Shown: piece by piece, positions 7,792 to 17,360 of the stretch
Position numbering within the stretch: the stretch's first letter is position 1
Layout of the letters: every line of letters starts with the position of its first letter
Assembly (NCBI RefSeq): GCF_001412215.1
Contig: NZ_LLWP01000008.1
Coordinates: 124,001 to 188,000 of the forward strand
From: Pedobacter sp. Hv1
GTDB taxonomy: Bacteria; Bacteroidota; Bacteroidia; Sphingobacteriales; Sphingobacteriaceae
Direction of reading: 5' to 3'
Length of the DNA stretch: 64,000 bases
Made by a program: the position numbers and the translations under genes
The notes under the pieces: model-generated
Databases searched by the model: none
Told to the model about the DNA's origin: nothing
The model's input: only the letters and a program-made list of their open reading frames with translations

Positions 7792-10700
7792 TTAGTTAAA
7801 GATGTAACGGAAACCAAACTGCATGCTATAGGTAGAACCAAAGCCTACACTGTCTCTGTAACCTTGTGTAATTGGCAAGTTACGATCTGTTGCAATTCTG
7901 AAAGTTGGTTTGGTAGTACCACCTGGTACCAATGCCGCTGCATTTGTAGGCACCAAAATTGAAGAAGTACCTGAACCTCTTTGTGTACCCCAGTATTTGT
8001 TTAACAAGTTACCAAAGTTCAACACATCCCAGCTAAACTGGATGGTGTTACGTTTGCCACCAACATTGGTAAACAAGTCTTGTTGGAACCTGAAATCGAA
8101 CTGGCCGTTAAATGGTGTAATGGCACCGTTTCTTTCTGCATATTGTCCTTTTCTGCCACGCAGGTATTTATCTTGCTCAATGTAGCGGAAAAAGTAATCG
8201 CTCTGTTGTTTAGCAGTATAAGTTACCGCATCGGCACCAGAACCTACTGTTAAAGGCACAAAGGTAATTTCTGATGCGTCTTTAGGTACGTAGATCAAAT
8301 CGCCAGTTACCCCATCTCTGTTGATATCTGTAGAATAAGTAAATGAGTTACGACCATTAGAACCATCGTACACCAAAGTAATCTGTGTACCCAAGTGTTT
8401 GATAATTTCTTTACGGTAATATAATGAGGCAATGATACGATCTGGCGAAACAAAACCTGAATAACCTAATACTGGTTTGTTAGCTCCATCTACCGTACTT
8501 GTTCCCTGCCATGCAGATAAAGTTTGGTCTCCACTACCCTCGTACAAGCTTTTTGCTTCACTTCTGATGTAAGAGATCGAAGCGCCGAAACCATTATCGA
8601 AACGTTTGTTCAAGCTTCCTGTTACCGAGTAATAATACCCTTTGTTGGCATTGCTCAATACAATTACGTTAAATGCATCTGGCTGTTTTACACTCGAGCC
8701 ACCTGGCATTACCGTTCCTCTTGGTACAGCTTGGCCATTATAAATTGGGTTTAAGAATTTATCTGTAGCCGCATTCGGATAGATCATTCTGTTATCTGGA
8801 TAACCAGCAACATTTAAAGGCACAGGATCTACCAAGTTGGCATTGCGGAACAATACCGTACGTAAATCTTTGTTATAAATACCTTCTACCGAAGCTACGA
8901 TACCTAAAGGTAATTTAATGTCTACCGCTAAACTGGCTTTCAATACCGAAGGCATTTTCAAGTTCCTATCCATTACGGTAATAGGGTTTGGCAATACCGT
9001 ACCTGCAACAGGTACAGATGCTGGGCGGTAAGCACCAATGTTAGGGTTAAATGGACCAGGCGTGTTGTTTTGGCCTGAATAGGTTTCTGTAATCTGCAAC
9101 ATACCAGCATCACCGGCTTGTGCTACAATCCATACGTTCGGAATTTTTCCGGTAAAGATACCAGCACCACCTCTAACTTGTAAAGAGCGGTCGCCTTTTA
9201 CATCCCAGTTAAAACCTATACGAGGTGAAATAGCCACTCTTGATTTAGGTAAGTTACCTGTATTTAAATGTTCGCCATTTTGGAAAGTTAATGCCGAAAC
9301 CAATGGATGCTCTTTTAATACTTTAGGATAAGTACCCAAATCAAAACGAACACCAGCCGTTACACGGAATCTATCGCTAACAGAAATCTCATCCTGTCCG
9401 TATGCCGAGAACTGTAAAAATTTAAACGTTGGGAAAGCTTGGGCATAACCAGGCGATAATGAATACGTTTGGGCAAATTCAATTGGTTTTGCTCCGTTTT
9501 TAAAATCATCCCAAGAGTTAAAGGTATAATAACTGGTTCCGAAACGTTGGAAACCATTTTTGGTAATATTGTATTCTCCTTGTAAACCTGCGGTAAAGTT
9601 GTGCTTACCTGCAGACCAAGTAACATAATCGTTTAATGAATAAACCTGTACATCTCTTAAGTTGCCATAAGTAAATGGCTCGTAACCAAAAGTAGTAAAT
9701 GGTGTGGCAGGCTGTACTTCGCCTTTATCATTAACTTCCGATTTTAAGATATCAACCAAAGGGAAAACATCACTATCAGAACTTCTAGGGTCGTTCTGGT
9801 TGGTATAAGATAACCTTAAAGTATTAGCCACCTTACCTATGGTACTGTTTAACTCAGCAGTAATAGAGTAAAGGTTACTTTCTTGATAATAGATAGAGTT
9901 TTTAAATGGCAATGCTGTATTACCCGTACGTGAACCACCACCTGGGAAAGCACCTAACGGACTTCTAGAGGTACTTACTGGCGAAGGATTTTTAGTTTTT
10001 ACATAACTACCACGAATGTTGAAACGGTTTTTGCTGTTAATGTTCCAGTCTAAACGGCCCAAAAGGTTGGTACGCTCGTATTTGTAACCATAACCTTGGT
10101 AAATACCCGGATCGTAATTGTATTTAGAGATCAGGTAGTTTCTAATCTCGTCTAACTCTGAAGCTTTTGGACGTACCACATTGACACTTCCTGTAGCGCC
10201 ATAAGGGTTTTCTGGAGTTGCAGCAACTCTAGTTTGGCCTGGTCTAACTTGGTCTTCTCTTTCTGCGTTTAAAAAGAAGAACAATTTGTTTTTAATAATC
10301 GGGCCTCCAATTCTTGCGCCATAGGTTTTATAAGTCTGATCTGTTGGATCGGCTAATTCTGGATAGTTCTGTACTTTTTTACCAATTTGGTTTTGGTTTC
10401 TAAAGTAGGTATAGGCAGAACCCGAAAACTCGTTGTTACCCGAACGGGTTACTGCATTGATCGATCCACCGATAAAACCAGATTGTTTCACATCATAAGG
10501 TGTAACGTTAACCGAAATAGCTTCTAATGCATCAATAGAAACTGGGTTACCATTACCCGGCAAGTTGTTACCAATACCAAAGTTATTGTTAAAATCGGCT
10601 CCATCTACAGTTACGTTGTTCTGGCGAGAGTTACCACCACCAATAGAAGAACCATTGGCCTGAGGCGCAAGTCTAATCAAATCGCTTAAACTACGCGTTA

Positions 10701-11142
10701 AAGTAGGTAGTGCATTAATCTCTGCTTTGGTTAAGTTGGTAGAAGTACCCGTACGACTAGCATTTAACATAGAGTTTTTAACCGTTCCTTTTACCGCAAT
10801 TTCGCTTAACTGGGTACCTGCAGCTTCCATGCTTAAGTTAAGCAAGTAAGGATCGCCCAAACCGATGTTAATGTTCTCTATTGTTTTTGGCTCTCTACCT
10901 ACATAGGTAAATTGGATCTTATATGGACCTCCCGGACGTAAGTTCGGAAGTGTAAAACGCCCATCTTGGTTACTACTTGTAGTGTAGGTAGTACCAGATG
11001 GAGTATGAGTAGCCTTAACGCTAACTCCGGGCAAGGTTTCTTTGCCTTCTCTAATGGTTCCTGTTATGCTTCCTGTGGTTACCTGTGCGTGTACGCTCAG
11101 GGCAGAAAACAACAGTAATAGATAAGTAAATAATTTCTTCAT
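7792..11142 (-). CDS. TonB-dependent outer-membrane receptor, Oar-like
   Basis: 1116 residues with signal peptide (LFTYLLLLFSALSVHAQ), a carboxypeptidase-regulatory beta-sandwich (about 20-110: GSITGTIREGKETLPGVSVKA, GRFTLPNLRPGG), a plug (about 120-230, with LPTLTRSLSDLIRLAPQ and VDGADFNNNFG) and a long beta-barrel ending in MQFGFRYIFN. This is the architecture of Oar-type TonB receptors, which import large or bulky substrates using the proton gradient. Its position ahead of a nuclease and a phosphodiesterase suggests nucleic acid or organophosphate as cargo; that is inference. The 5' region is shared with the divergent receptor gene at 11605. Confidence 0.9.
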   Translation of the reverse strand: MKKLFTYLLLLFSALSVHAQVTTGSITGTIREGKETLPGVSVKATHTPSGTTYTTSSNQDGRFTLPNLRPGGPYKIQFTYVGREPKTIENINIGLGDPYLLNLSMEAAGTQLSEIAVKGTVKNSMLNASRTGTSTNLTKAEINALPTLTRSLSDLIRLAPQANGSSIGGGNSRQNNVTVDGADFNNNFGIGNNLPGNGNPVSIDALEAISVNVTPYDVKQSGFIGGSINAVTRSGNNEFSGSAYTYFRNQNQIGKKVQNYPELADPTDQTYKTYGARIGGPIIKNKLFFFLNAEREDQVRPGQTRVAATPENPYGATGSVNVVRPKASELDEIRNYLISKYNYDPGIYQGYGYKYERTNLLGRLDWNINSKNRFNIRGSYVKTKNPSPVSTSRSPLGAFPGGGSRTGNTALPFKNSIYYQESNLYSITAELNSTIGKVANTLRLSYTNQNDPRSSDSDVFPLVDILKSEVNDKGEVQPATPFTTFGYEPFTYGNLRDVQVYSLNDYVTWSAGKHNFTAGLQGEYNITKNGFQRFGTSYYTFNSWDDFKNGAKPIEFAQTYSLSPGYAQAFPTFKFLQFSAYGQDEISVSDRFRVTAGVRFDLGTYPKVLKEHPLVSALTFQNGEHLNTGNLPKSRVAISPRIGFNWDVKGDRSLQVRGGAGIFTGKIPNVWIVAQAGDAGMLQITETYSGQNNTPGPFNPNIGAYRPASVPVAGTVLPNPITVMDRNLKMPSVLKASLAVDIKLPLGIVASVEGIYNKDLRTVLFRNANLVDPVPLNVAGYPDNRMIYPNAATDKFLNPIYNGQAVPRGTVMPGGSSVKQPDAFNVIVLSNANKGYYYSVTGSLNKRFDNGFGASISYIRSEAKSLYEGSGDQTLSAWQGTSTVDGANKPVLGYSGFVSPDRIIASLYYRKEIIKHLGTQITLVYDGSNGRNSFTYSTDINRDGVTGDLIYVPKDASEITFVPLTVGSGADAVTYTAKQQSDYFFRYIEQDKYLRGRKGQYAERNGAITPFNGQFDFRFQQDLFTNVGGKRNTIQFSWDVLNFGNLLNKYWGTQRGSGTSSILVPTNAAALVPGGTTKPTFRIATDRNLPITQGYRDSVGFGSTYSMQFGFRYIFN

Positions 11143-11604
11143 GTTGTTTTTTTAATATTTGAACTCTGTTTCACATCATCCTACATGGACGATTTCAGGG
11201 GTCAAAGTTCTCTTAGCCACATAAAGCAAATATTACCTACTAGTTAAAGAAAGCTTAATGTTGTATAATCACTGTTACAGTTAACCATACCCCAAACAAA
11301 TACACAAACAACTGCATTACAACAACTTAAATCCGAAATTACAACCAGCGCAATTAACCAGCTTAGACCTTGTTAATTTAAAACCAATTAAAAGTTATCG
11401 TTATGTTTAACTAAAATGAAATTACTCTATTACAGCAATAACCCATTTATAGCGTTGATATAATCGATTGCATAACTCATGGCCTCTTTTTTAATCCTTA
11501 AAGTTCAACCATTCGTATTTCGTTTGCCACCACTCGTCGGTATTCTCTTTAAAACATAGCCTTTGCGCTGCAATTTTGAGCCATCAATCTAAAGCAGCAT
11601 AAAC
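11143..11604. other. Intergenic region between divergent receptor genes
   Basis: This 462-bp stretch separates two divergent TonB receptor genes and must hold both promoters. I found no open frame, strong hairpin or clear TTG/TAnnTTTG promoter pair. The closest -7-like match for the minus gene is in GCAAATATTACC near 11227, one base off the consensus. Confidence 0.5.
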
Positions 11605-13740
11605 ATGAAAGCAGTTTTTACTTTTTTAATCCTCATCAGTGGCATTGCACTCCATGCACAAACCCGTATCAGTGGCACCATTAAAAACTACAATGGCGAG
11701 ATCATTTCGGGTGCAAATGTAGTTTTGGTAAATACCTACGATGGTACCTCTACCGATTCTCTTGGTCGGTTTAAATTTACCACCAGCGAAACTGGTAAAC
11801 AATTGCTTCGTTTTACAGCAGTTGGATTTAAAACAGATAGTATTTGGATTAATTTAGAAGGCAAAGAGATTGTACTTGCCTTGCAGCTTAAACAGGCAAT
11901 TAATGAGCTCAATGTAATTACCATCAGTGCAGGTACCTTAGAAACCGGCGACAGTAAAAAAGGATCGGTACTAAGCTCTTTAGATATTGCCACTACTGCT
12001 GGAGCCGTTGCAGATATTGTGGCTGCACTACAAACCTTACCGGGTACTGCACAGGCATTTGGCGAAAACGGTTTGTTTGTTAGGGGTGGTTCTGGTGCAG
12101 AAACACAAACCTATTTTGATGGGCTATTGGTTAAAAATCCTTTTGGTAGTCAATTGCCCGATATGAATTCGCGTAGTCGTTTTTCTCCATTCATCTTTAA
12201 GGGCACTACTTTCTCTTCTGGCGGTTACTCTACCCAATATGGTCAGGCGCTATCGTCTGCTTTATTAATGGAAAGCAAAGACCTGCCCGAAAAAACAACC
12301 ACAGAGTTCTCCATATTGAGTGTAGGCCTAAGTGCTGCCCATACCCAAAAAATGAAAAACAGTTCGCTAGCCATCGGTGGCAATTATTATAACCTAAAAC
12401 CTAATTATGCCGTAATTAAACAGAACGTTAACTGGCAGAAAGAACCTGTAGATATTCAAGGCTCGCTTCAATACAAATGGAAACCAAGCAAAAGCGGCAT
12501 ATTAAAAGTATATGGGCAGTACAACAATACCCAAGTAGCTTTATTAACTGGTAGCGATACCAACCCAACACATGTAACCAATACCAACAACACCTATTAT
12601 GCCAATGCTACCTATCTAGATTATTTAAGCAGCACCTGGAAAATACAGGGTGGTGTTTCTTATAGCAACGCTAAAGAAAATGGAACCGTGAGCATTAACA
12701 ATTATTACAGACACAGCAACTTGCTACAAGGCCGTTTTACTTTAAGCCATTACCTTAACAAAAGGTCGTTGCTAAGAATGGGTGGCGAGGCTTACCATAG
12801 CAATAGGTTAGAAGGCTGGAACAACTTGTCTCGTGGTTTTGGCGACAACCTGCAGGCAGGTTTTGCTGAGGGCGAATTTTATTTTGGCGATGCGGTGGTG
12901 GCCCGCATAGGCTTAAGGTCTGAGCATACTTCTTACATTAACAATTGGAACATTGCGCCTAGAGCTTCGTTGGCATTTAAAGCAGGCAAACGCGGACAGC
13001 TATCTTTGGCCTATGGCACTTTTTATCAAAACCCAGATGATAGCTATTTAACACAAAGCAAAAACTTAAGTCCAGAAAAAGCAGACCATTATATTTTAAA
13101 CTACCAATACCTAAATGACAAGATCACCTTTAGGGTAGAAACTTATTACAAAAAATACAGCCAATTAACCAAATACGATTTTATGGGTTATGTTTCTTCT
13201 TTTGGGGTATACAATTACCAAAACCTGAACAATGGCGGCAGTGGTTATGCCCGTGGCTTTGATGTGTTTTTTAGAGATAAAAAAACCATTCCAGCAGGCG
13301 ATTATTGGATTTCTTACTCTTTCTTAGATACCAAAAGAGATTTCAGAAACTATCCAGTACAAGCTACCCCTCCTTTTGCCGCCAAGCACACTTTAAACAT
13401 TGTGTATAAACAATATATCCCCTACATTAAATCAGAAATTGGCACAACTTATTCTTTCAGTTCTGGCCGTACCTATTACAACCCTAACAATACAGGCTTT
13501 TTAGCCGATAAAACCAAAAACTTCAATAACCTGAGCCTTAACGTTAGTTACATTACCCGTGTATTTAAACAGTTTGCGGTGGTGTATGCTTCGGCCACTA
13601 ACCTACCTGGCTTTAAAAATGTATACGGCTACAATTATTCGCCAAATGGCGAAAACAGAACGGCAATTTTGCCAGCTGCAAAACGCAATATCTTCTTAGG
13701 CTTATTGGTTACCATAGGCGACGATACTTTTAACCATTAA
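11605..13740 (+). CDS. TonB-dependent receptor with carboxypeptidase-regulatory domain
   Basis: 711 residues: signal peptide (FTFLILISGIALHAQ), regulatory beta-sandwich (about 20-95, TRISGTIKNYNGEIISGANV), plug domain (about 120-230; GENGLFVRGGSGAETQTYFDG is the conserved plug centre) and a barrel ending in NIFLGLLVTIGDDTF. The size and sequence resemble siderophore- or vitamin-type receptors of Bacteroidota rather than SusC proteins. The gene is followed after 30 bp by a small exported protein and then by a LytS/LytTR pair, a grouping that suggests the receptor is controlled by or feeds signals to that system. Cargo unknown. Confidence 0.88.
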   Translation: MKAVFTFLILISGIALHAQTRISGTIKNYNGEIISGANVVLVNTYDGTSTDSLGRFKFTTSETGKQLLRFTAVGFKTDSIWINLEGKEIVLALQLKQAINELNVITISAGTLETGDSKKGSVLSSLDIATTAGAVADIVAALQTLPGTAQAFGENGLFVRGGSGAETQTYFDGLLVKNPFGSQLPDMNSRSRFSPFIFKGTTFSSGGYSTQYGQALSSALLMESKDLPEKTTTEFSILSVGLSAAHTQKMKNSSLAIGGNYYNLKPNYAVIKQNVNWQKEPVDIQGSLQYKWKPSKSGILKVYGQYNNTQVALLTGSDTNPTHVTNTNNTYYANATYLDYLSSTWKIQGGVSYSNAKENGTVSINNYYRHSNLLQGRFTLSHYLNKRSLLRMGGEAYHSNRLEGWNNLSRGFGDNLQAGFAEGEFYFGDAVVARIGLRSEHTSYINNWNIAPRASLAFKAGKRGQLSLAYGTFYQNPDDSYLTQSKNLSPEKADHYILNYQYLNDKITFRVETYYKKYSQLTKYDFMGYVSSFGVYNYQNLNNGGSGYARGFDVFFRDKKTIPAGDYWISYSFLDTKRDFRNYPVQATPPFAAKHTLNIVYKQYIPYIKSEIGTTYSFSSGRTYYNPNNTGFLADKTKNFNNLSLNVSYITRVFKQFAVVYASATNLPGFKNVYGYNYSPNGENRTAILPAAKRNIFLGLLVTIGDDTFNH

Positions 13741-13770
13741 TTAAATTATGAACTCTAAATCTTAATCAAC

Positions 13771-14409
13771 ATGAAAACTATTCAATTCATTGCCATCTTA
13801 TTTCTTATTTCTTTCACAAGTTTTGCGCAAGCAGACAAATTTACCACAGCCATGCAAAAAGGGCTAGTGATGATAGATAGTGCAAAAACCCCCGATGATT
13901 ATACCGCTGCGGGCAACTATTTTGAACGTATTGCCACTGCCGAACCAAAACAATGGCTGCCCCAATATTATGTGGCTTTTAATAACCTATGTGCTGCACT
14001 ATTGGGCAAACAAGATGCAGAAACCAAAGATGCCATTTACGACAAGGCCATGCAATATGTAGAAAAGGCCGATGCTTTGATCCCTAACAATAGCGAGGTT
14101 TATGCACTAAAATCTTATATCACTTTTATGAAAATGGCTGTAGCCCCACAAGCAAGAGCCATGAGCATGATACCTAAGGCTACTGCCTTTGCAGAAAAAG
14201 CAATTTCTTTAAACCCCGAAAATCCAAGAGCCTATTTAATGAAAGGGCAGAACCTATTTTACACCCCAGAAATGTTTGGTGGTGGTAAAGATAAAGCCAA
14301 ACCAGTTTTAACTACTGCTGTAGCAAAATTCGAAAACTTTAAGGCCATTGGTCTAGAACCAAATTGGGGTAAAAACAGAGCCAAAACTTTATTGCAACAA
14401 AGCAACTAG
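13771..14409 (+). CDS. Exported TPR-like protein
   Basis: 212 residues with a signal peptide (FIAILFLISFTSFAQ). The rest is all alpha with repeat-like helices: YTAAGNYFERIATAEPKQWLPQYYVAF, AMQYVEKADALIPNNSEVYALKSYITF and ATAFAEKAISLNPENPRAYLMKGQ have the small/aromatic spacing of tetratricopeptide repeats. Likely a periplasmic scaffold; no enzymatic motif. It sits 30 bp after the receptor gene and is closed by a 12-bp perfect hairpin just after its stop codon. Confidence 0.75.
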   Translation: MKTIQFIAILFLISFTSFAQADKFTTAMQKGLVMIDSAKTPDDYTAAGNYFERIATAEPKQWLPQYYVAFNNLCAALLGKQDAETKDAIYDKAMQYVEKADALIPNNSEVYALKSYITFMKMAVAPQARAMSMIPKATAFAEKAISLNPENPRAYLMKGQNLFYTPEMFGGGKDKAKPVLTTAVAKFENFKAIGLEPNWGKNRAKTLLQQSN

Positions 14410-14418
14410 TACAGGCCT

Positions 14419-14445
14419 ACCATTAAAATGTAGCATTTTAATGGT
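14419..14445 (+). terminator. 12-bp perfect hairpin after the TPR-like gene
   Basis: ACCATTAAAATG and CATTTTAATGGT pair perfectly around a three-base loop, 10 bp after the stop codon at 14409. There is no T run, so it may act as an mRNA 3' end stabiliser or attenuator. It covers a possible upstream ATG (14441) of the next gene, one reason for choosing the later start at 14483. Confidence 0.65.
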
Positions 14446-14482
14446 AAAATTGGTGAAAAGCAACTACCTTAATGCCTACAAA

Positions 14483-15544
14483 ATGACAAAGAGAATAATA
14501 GCCATTAAAGAGAAGGGGTTCCTTCATGTCAATATTAAATATGGCACAATTGGCATTGCTGTTGGTATGGTAATGAGCCTATTTGTAGCTATTTTTAATA
14601 GAGATAGTATTTCTATGGAGGATGCCACCATCAATGTAATCTATAGCATGATGATTACCCTAGGCATTGCCAATATTGTTGCTTTTTACCAATGTTATTA
14701 TACTCCAACAAATACCAGTTTTTGGAAATTTATTTTAGGGTACTATGCTTGTAACCTAGTGGGCATGGTAATAGGCATGGAAACTGCCAATCTGTTTGTT
14801 TCCTTGATCTTTGGTTATGATATCCATTTTTTTAGATGGGAGTATTATGGATCTACCTTGGCCATTGTAACCATTGTAGGTACATTGATCTTATTTTATC
14901 ACCTGCAAAAAATCAATGCCGAAGCCATTTTACAAGCTAGAGAAATGGATCTGGTTAAACTGGAGCAGCTAAAGACACAGGCAGAGTTGCAAGCGCTACA
15001 ATCTAAAATCAATCCACATTTTTTGTACAACGCTTTAAATTCTATTGTTAGCCTCATTCATGAAGATGCCAACAAGGCCGAAGAAATGACCTTAAAGCTT
15101 TCGAAACTGTTTAGGTACAGCATCAACACCATGCAAGAAAACTATTGCTCCATTAAAGAAGAAATAGAAATCTTAAATACTTATTTAGATATAGAAAAAG
15201 TACGTTTTGGCAATCGGATCAATTTTCAGATCGAAAGCCCTACCGAACTGGAAGACAAACTCATTCCTCGCTTTTTATTGCAGCCATTGGTAGAAAACTC
15301 GTTAAAGCATGGTTTAAAAGACATGCGGATGCATGGAGAAATGAAAGTAGTAATTGCCTTAAATGAAGCCCGGATAGAAATTTTTATCTACGATAATGGA
15401 GTTCCATTTCCTGAAGAATTAATTGCAGGTTATGGCCTACAAAGCACTTTTGATAAACTTAAATTATTGTACGGCGACAATTATGATCTACAGCTCAACA
15501 ACAGTCCTGCAAAGCACATTAAAATTTCAATTCCTTTAATCTAA
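14483..15544 (+). CDS. LytS-type sensor histidine kinase
   Basis: 353 residues from the ATG at 14483 (MTKRIIAIKEKG); an earlier in-frame ATG at 14441 is buried in the 3' arm of a perfect hairpin. About four membrane segments occupy the first 150 residues, then a coiled stretch (QAREMDLVKLEQLKTQAELQ) leads to the His_kinase box LQSKINPHFLYNALN (His179) and a degenerate HATPase domain with LLQPLVENSLKHG (N box). Such kinases phosphorylate LytTR regulators; the partner gene starts 5 bp downstream. Ligand unknown. Confidence 0.9.
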   Translation: MTKRIIAIKEKGFLHVNIKYGTIGIAVGMVMSLFVAIFNRDSISMEDATINVIYSMMITLGIANIVAFYQCYYTPTNTSFWKFILGYYACNLVGMVIGMETANLFVSLIFGYDIHFFRWEYYGSTLAIVTIVGTLILFYHLQKINAEAILQAREMDLVKLEQLKTQAELQALQSKINPHFLYNALNSIVSLIHEDANKAEEMTLKLSKLFRYSINTMQENYCSIKEEIEILNTYLDIEKVRFGNRINFQIESPTELEDKLIPRFLLQPLVENSLKHGLKDMRMHGEMKVVIALNEARIEIFIYDNGVPFPEELIAGYGLQSTFDKLKLLYGDNYDLQLNNSPAKHIKISIPLI

Positions 15545-15549
15545 TCACC

Positions 15550-16293
15550 ATGTGGAAAACCATAATTATTGATGATGAGCAATTGGCACGCCAACGGATT
15601 AAACGTTTGCTAACGGAGTACGATGAGGTGGACATAATTGCAGAAGCCGAAAACGGTTTGGAAGGCTTGGAGTTGATCCATCTTCACCAACCAGACCTGA
15701 TCTTTTTAGATATTGAAATGCCTGTTTTAAATGGTTTTGAAATGTTGGCCAAACTCAACTATCAACCAAAAGTTGTTTTTACTACAGCTTACGATCAATA
15801 TGCAATTAAGGCTTTTGAAGAAGGATCAATAGATTATCTACTCAAACCTATTGAAACCGAAAGACTGAACAAAACCATTAAAAAACTCAAACAAACCAAT
15901 CTTTCTACTCCACAGTTACCTATAAATGAACTGATCCGTCAAATTCAAGGTAAAAAAGCAATCAAAACCTTAACCGTAAAACTGGGAGATAAAATTCTTT
16001 TGATCAAGCTTGAAGATATTGTGCATGTACAAGCAGAAGATAAATATGTATTTCTACATACCAGCGATGGCAAGAAACATTTAACAGATTATACACTTGC
16101 CACACTCGAAGAAAAGCTACCAGAAGAATTTTTAAGGGTGCACCGCAGCGATATGATCAATACCGATTACATTAAAGAAATTAGAAAAGGTTTTAATGGC
16201 GCACTCATTTTTGTCTTGAACAACCCTAACGAAAGCCGTGTAACCTCTAGCCGCTCCAATAGCGAAGCGCTGCGTTTAAGATTTGGGATATAA
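15550..16293 (+). CDS. LytTR-family response regulator
   Basis: 247 residues: receiver domain (1-120) with acidic pocket DDE and phospho-acceptor Asp54 in LIFLDIEMPVLNG, Thr in VVFTTAYDQYAIKAF and Lys in YLLKPIE; then a LytTR DNA-binding domain (about 145-245) with VHVQAEDKYVFLHT and FLRVHRSDMINTDYIKEI. Members bind imperfect direct repeats through a beta-strand fold. It follows the kinase gene by 5 bp, so the two form one operon, probably with the receptor and TPR-like genes upstream. Confidence 0.93.
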   Translation: MWKTIIIDDEQLARQRIKRLLTEYDEVDIIAEAENGLEGLELIHLHQPDLIFLDIEMPVLNGFEMLAKLNYQPKVVFTTAYDQYAIKAFEEGSIDYLLKPIETERLNKTIKKLKQTNLSTPQLPINELIRQIQGKKAIKTLTVKLGDKILLIKLEDIVHVQAEDKYVFLHTSDGKKHLTDYTLATLEEKLPEEFLRVHRSDMINTDYIKEIRKGFNGALIFVLNNPNESRVTSSRSNSEALRLRFGI

Positions 16294-16304
16294 ATTGTTG
16301 GTCG

Positions 16305-16606
16305 ACCCCTTGCTGGTCGGGATTTGTAATCTCACTTGTTGGTCGGGATTTATAATCCCGATCCTTATACTTTGGATTTATAATCCAAAACACCGCACAC
16401 TTGCAAAATAAATAAACCACAGTATCTTCTAATTAAAAAGATCTTATTCATCATACACTCGTTGGCGTGGACGCCAACAACAGCAAGTAATCAAACCACA
16501 TAGAAACATAGGGCACATCGCTAACAATTAAAGCCTATGTTTTCTATGTACCTATGTGGTCAAAAAAACAAACATTCCTAGTTGGTCGAGATTTGCAATC
16601 TCGACC
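16305..16606. repeat. Cluster of REP-like hairpins (gene-free 16294-16621)
   Basis: Several short palindromic elements lie side by side: CGGGATT-TAT-AATCCCG (16344-16360) within GTTGGTCGGGATTTATAATC; TTTGGATT-TAT-AATCCAAA (16371-16389); GTTGGCGT-GG-ACGCCAAC (16461-16478); a long inverted repeat with ends ACCACATAG/CTATGTGGT (16495-16560); and GGTCGAGATT-TGC-AATCTCGACC (16584-16606). Partial GGTCGGGATT copies occur at 16315. Such elements are typical REP sequences of Bacteroidota. They lie between convergent genes, so they may also end transcription. Confidence 0.85.
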
Positions 16607-16621
16607 ATTATAATCATTATC

Positions 16622-17269
16622 TTATTTCAAATAAGGCTCCATAATCTTTTGCCAAATGGCATAGCCCTTGGCATTCATGTGCAGGTTGTCTTTTAAAAAG
16701 ATATCCGTCATAATGGTGCCATCAGGATTGAACATTGCATCGTAAGTATTTACAAATGTTACCCTCTTCAACTTTTTCGTCATTTCGGCAATCACTTTAT
16801 TGGCTTCTACCATTTGTGGCATATATTTTTCTCTCGATGGACTTGGCTTAATAGAAATATAAACCAAAGGTACTTTTGGATATTTTGTTCTAATCAAGTC
16901 AATCAATTGTTTTACCCTGTCAACCACCACCTGTGCAGTTGCCCCACCAGTAAAGTCATTTTCGCCACAATAAATCACAATCTGTTTCGGATGATAAGGA
17001 AAAATAATATCTGGTGCATAATTGATCACATGAGGCAAAGAAGAACCTCCAAAGCCACGGTTAATAATTACATGGTTCGGAAAATAGGTCTGCACATCTT
17101 TCCAATTGGTAAAAGTAGAGCTCCCTACAAACAGAATAGCCTTTTTTGGCGGAAATTGAATACTGTCTTGCTTTTTAAAATTTCTGATTTCATTATAAAA
17201 TGGGGCGTCTTGGGCTTTTAAGGTAATAAAAGCAGTTAAAAAAAGTAAAATGAGGGATAACTTCTTCAT
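16622..17269 (-). CDS. Exported SGNH/GDSL-type esterase
   Basis: 215 residues with a signal peptide (LSLILLFLTAFITLKAQ). SGNH blocks are present: block I FVGSSTFTNW with nucleophile Ser51 (GSS in place of GDS), block II RGFGGSS, block III YCGENDFTGG (Asn104) and block V DNLHMNAKGY with the catalytic Asp-x-x-His. The family removes acyl groups from carbohydrates or lipids. It lies at the 3' end of the AraC-CE2 esterase group next to the mannan locus, so deacetylation of mannan is a plausible role. The gap from the CE2 gene is 91 bp. Confidence 0.85.
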   Translation of the reverse strand: MKKLSLILLFLTAFITLKAQDAPFYNEIRNFKKQDSIQFPPKKAILFVGSSTFTNWKDVQTYFPNHVIINRGFGGSSLPHVINYAPDIIFPYHPKQIVIYCGENDFTGGATAQVVVDRVKQLIDLIRTKYPKVPLVYISIKPSPSREKYMPQMVEANKVIAEMTKKLKRVTFVNTYDAMFNPDGTIMTDIFLKDNLHMNAKGYAIWQKIMEPYLK

Positions 17270-17360
17270 TGTATGGTCTATTTTTTATGTGGTTATTAAA
17301 TGGATTGCAAATTAGTTCAAGTGTTGTAACGCAGGTTTGTATTTTTATGTATTGCCTGCA

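Noticed and set aside
16305..16606. Repeated short palindromes as a possible CRISPR array
   Set aside because: The elements differ from one another, are unevenly spaced, and have no spacer-like units or cas genes nearby; they are REP-like.
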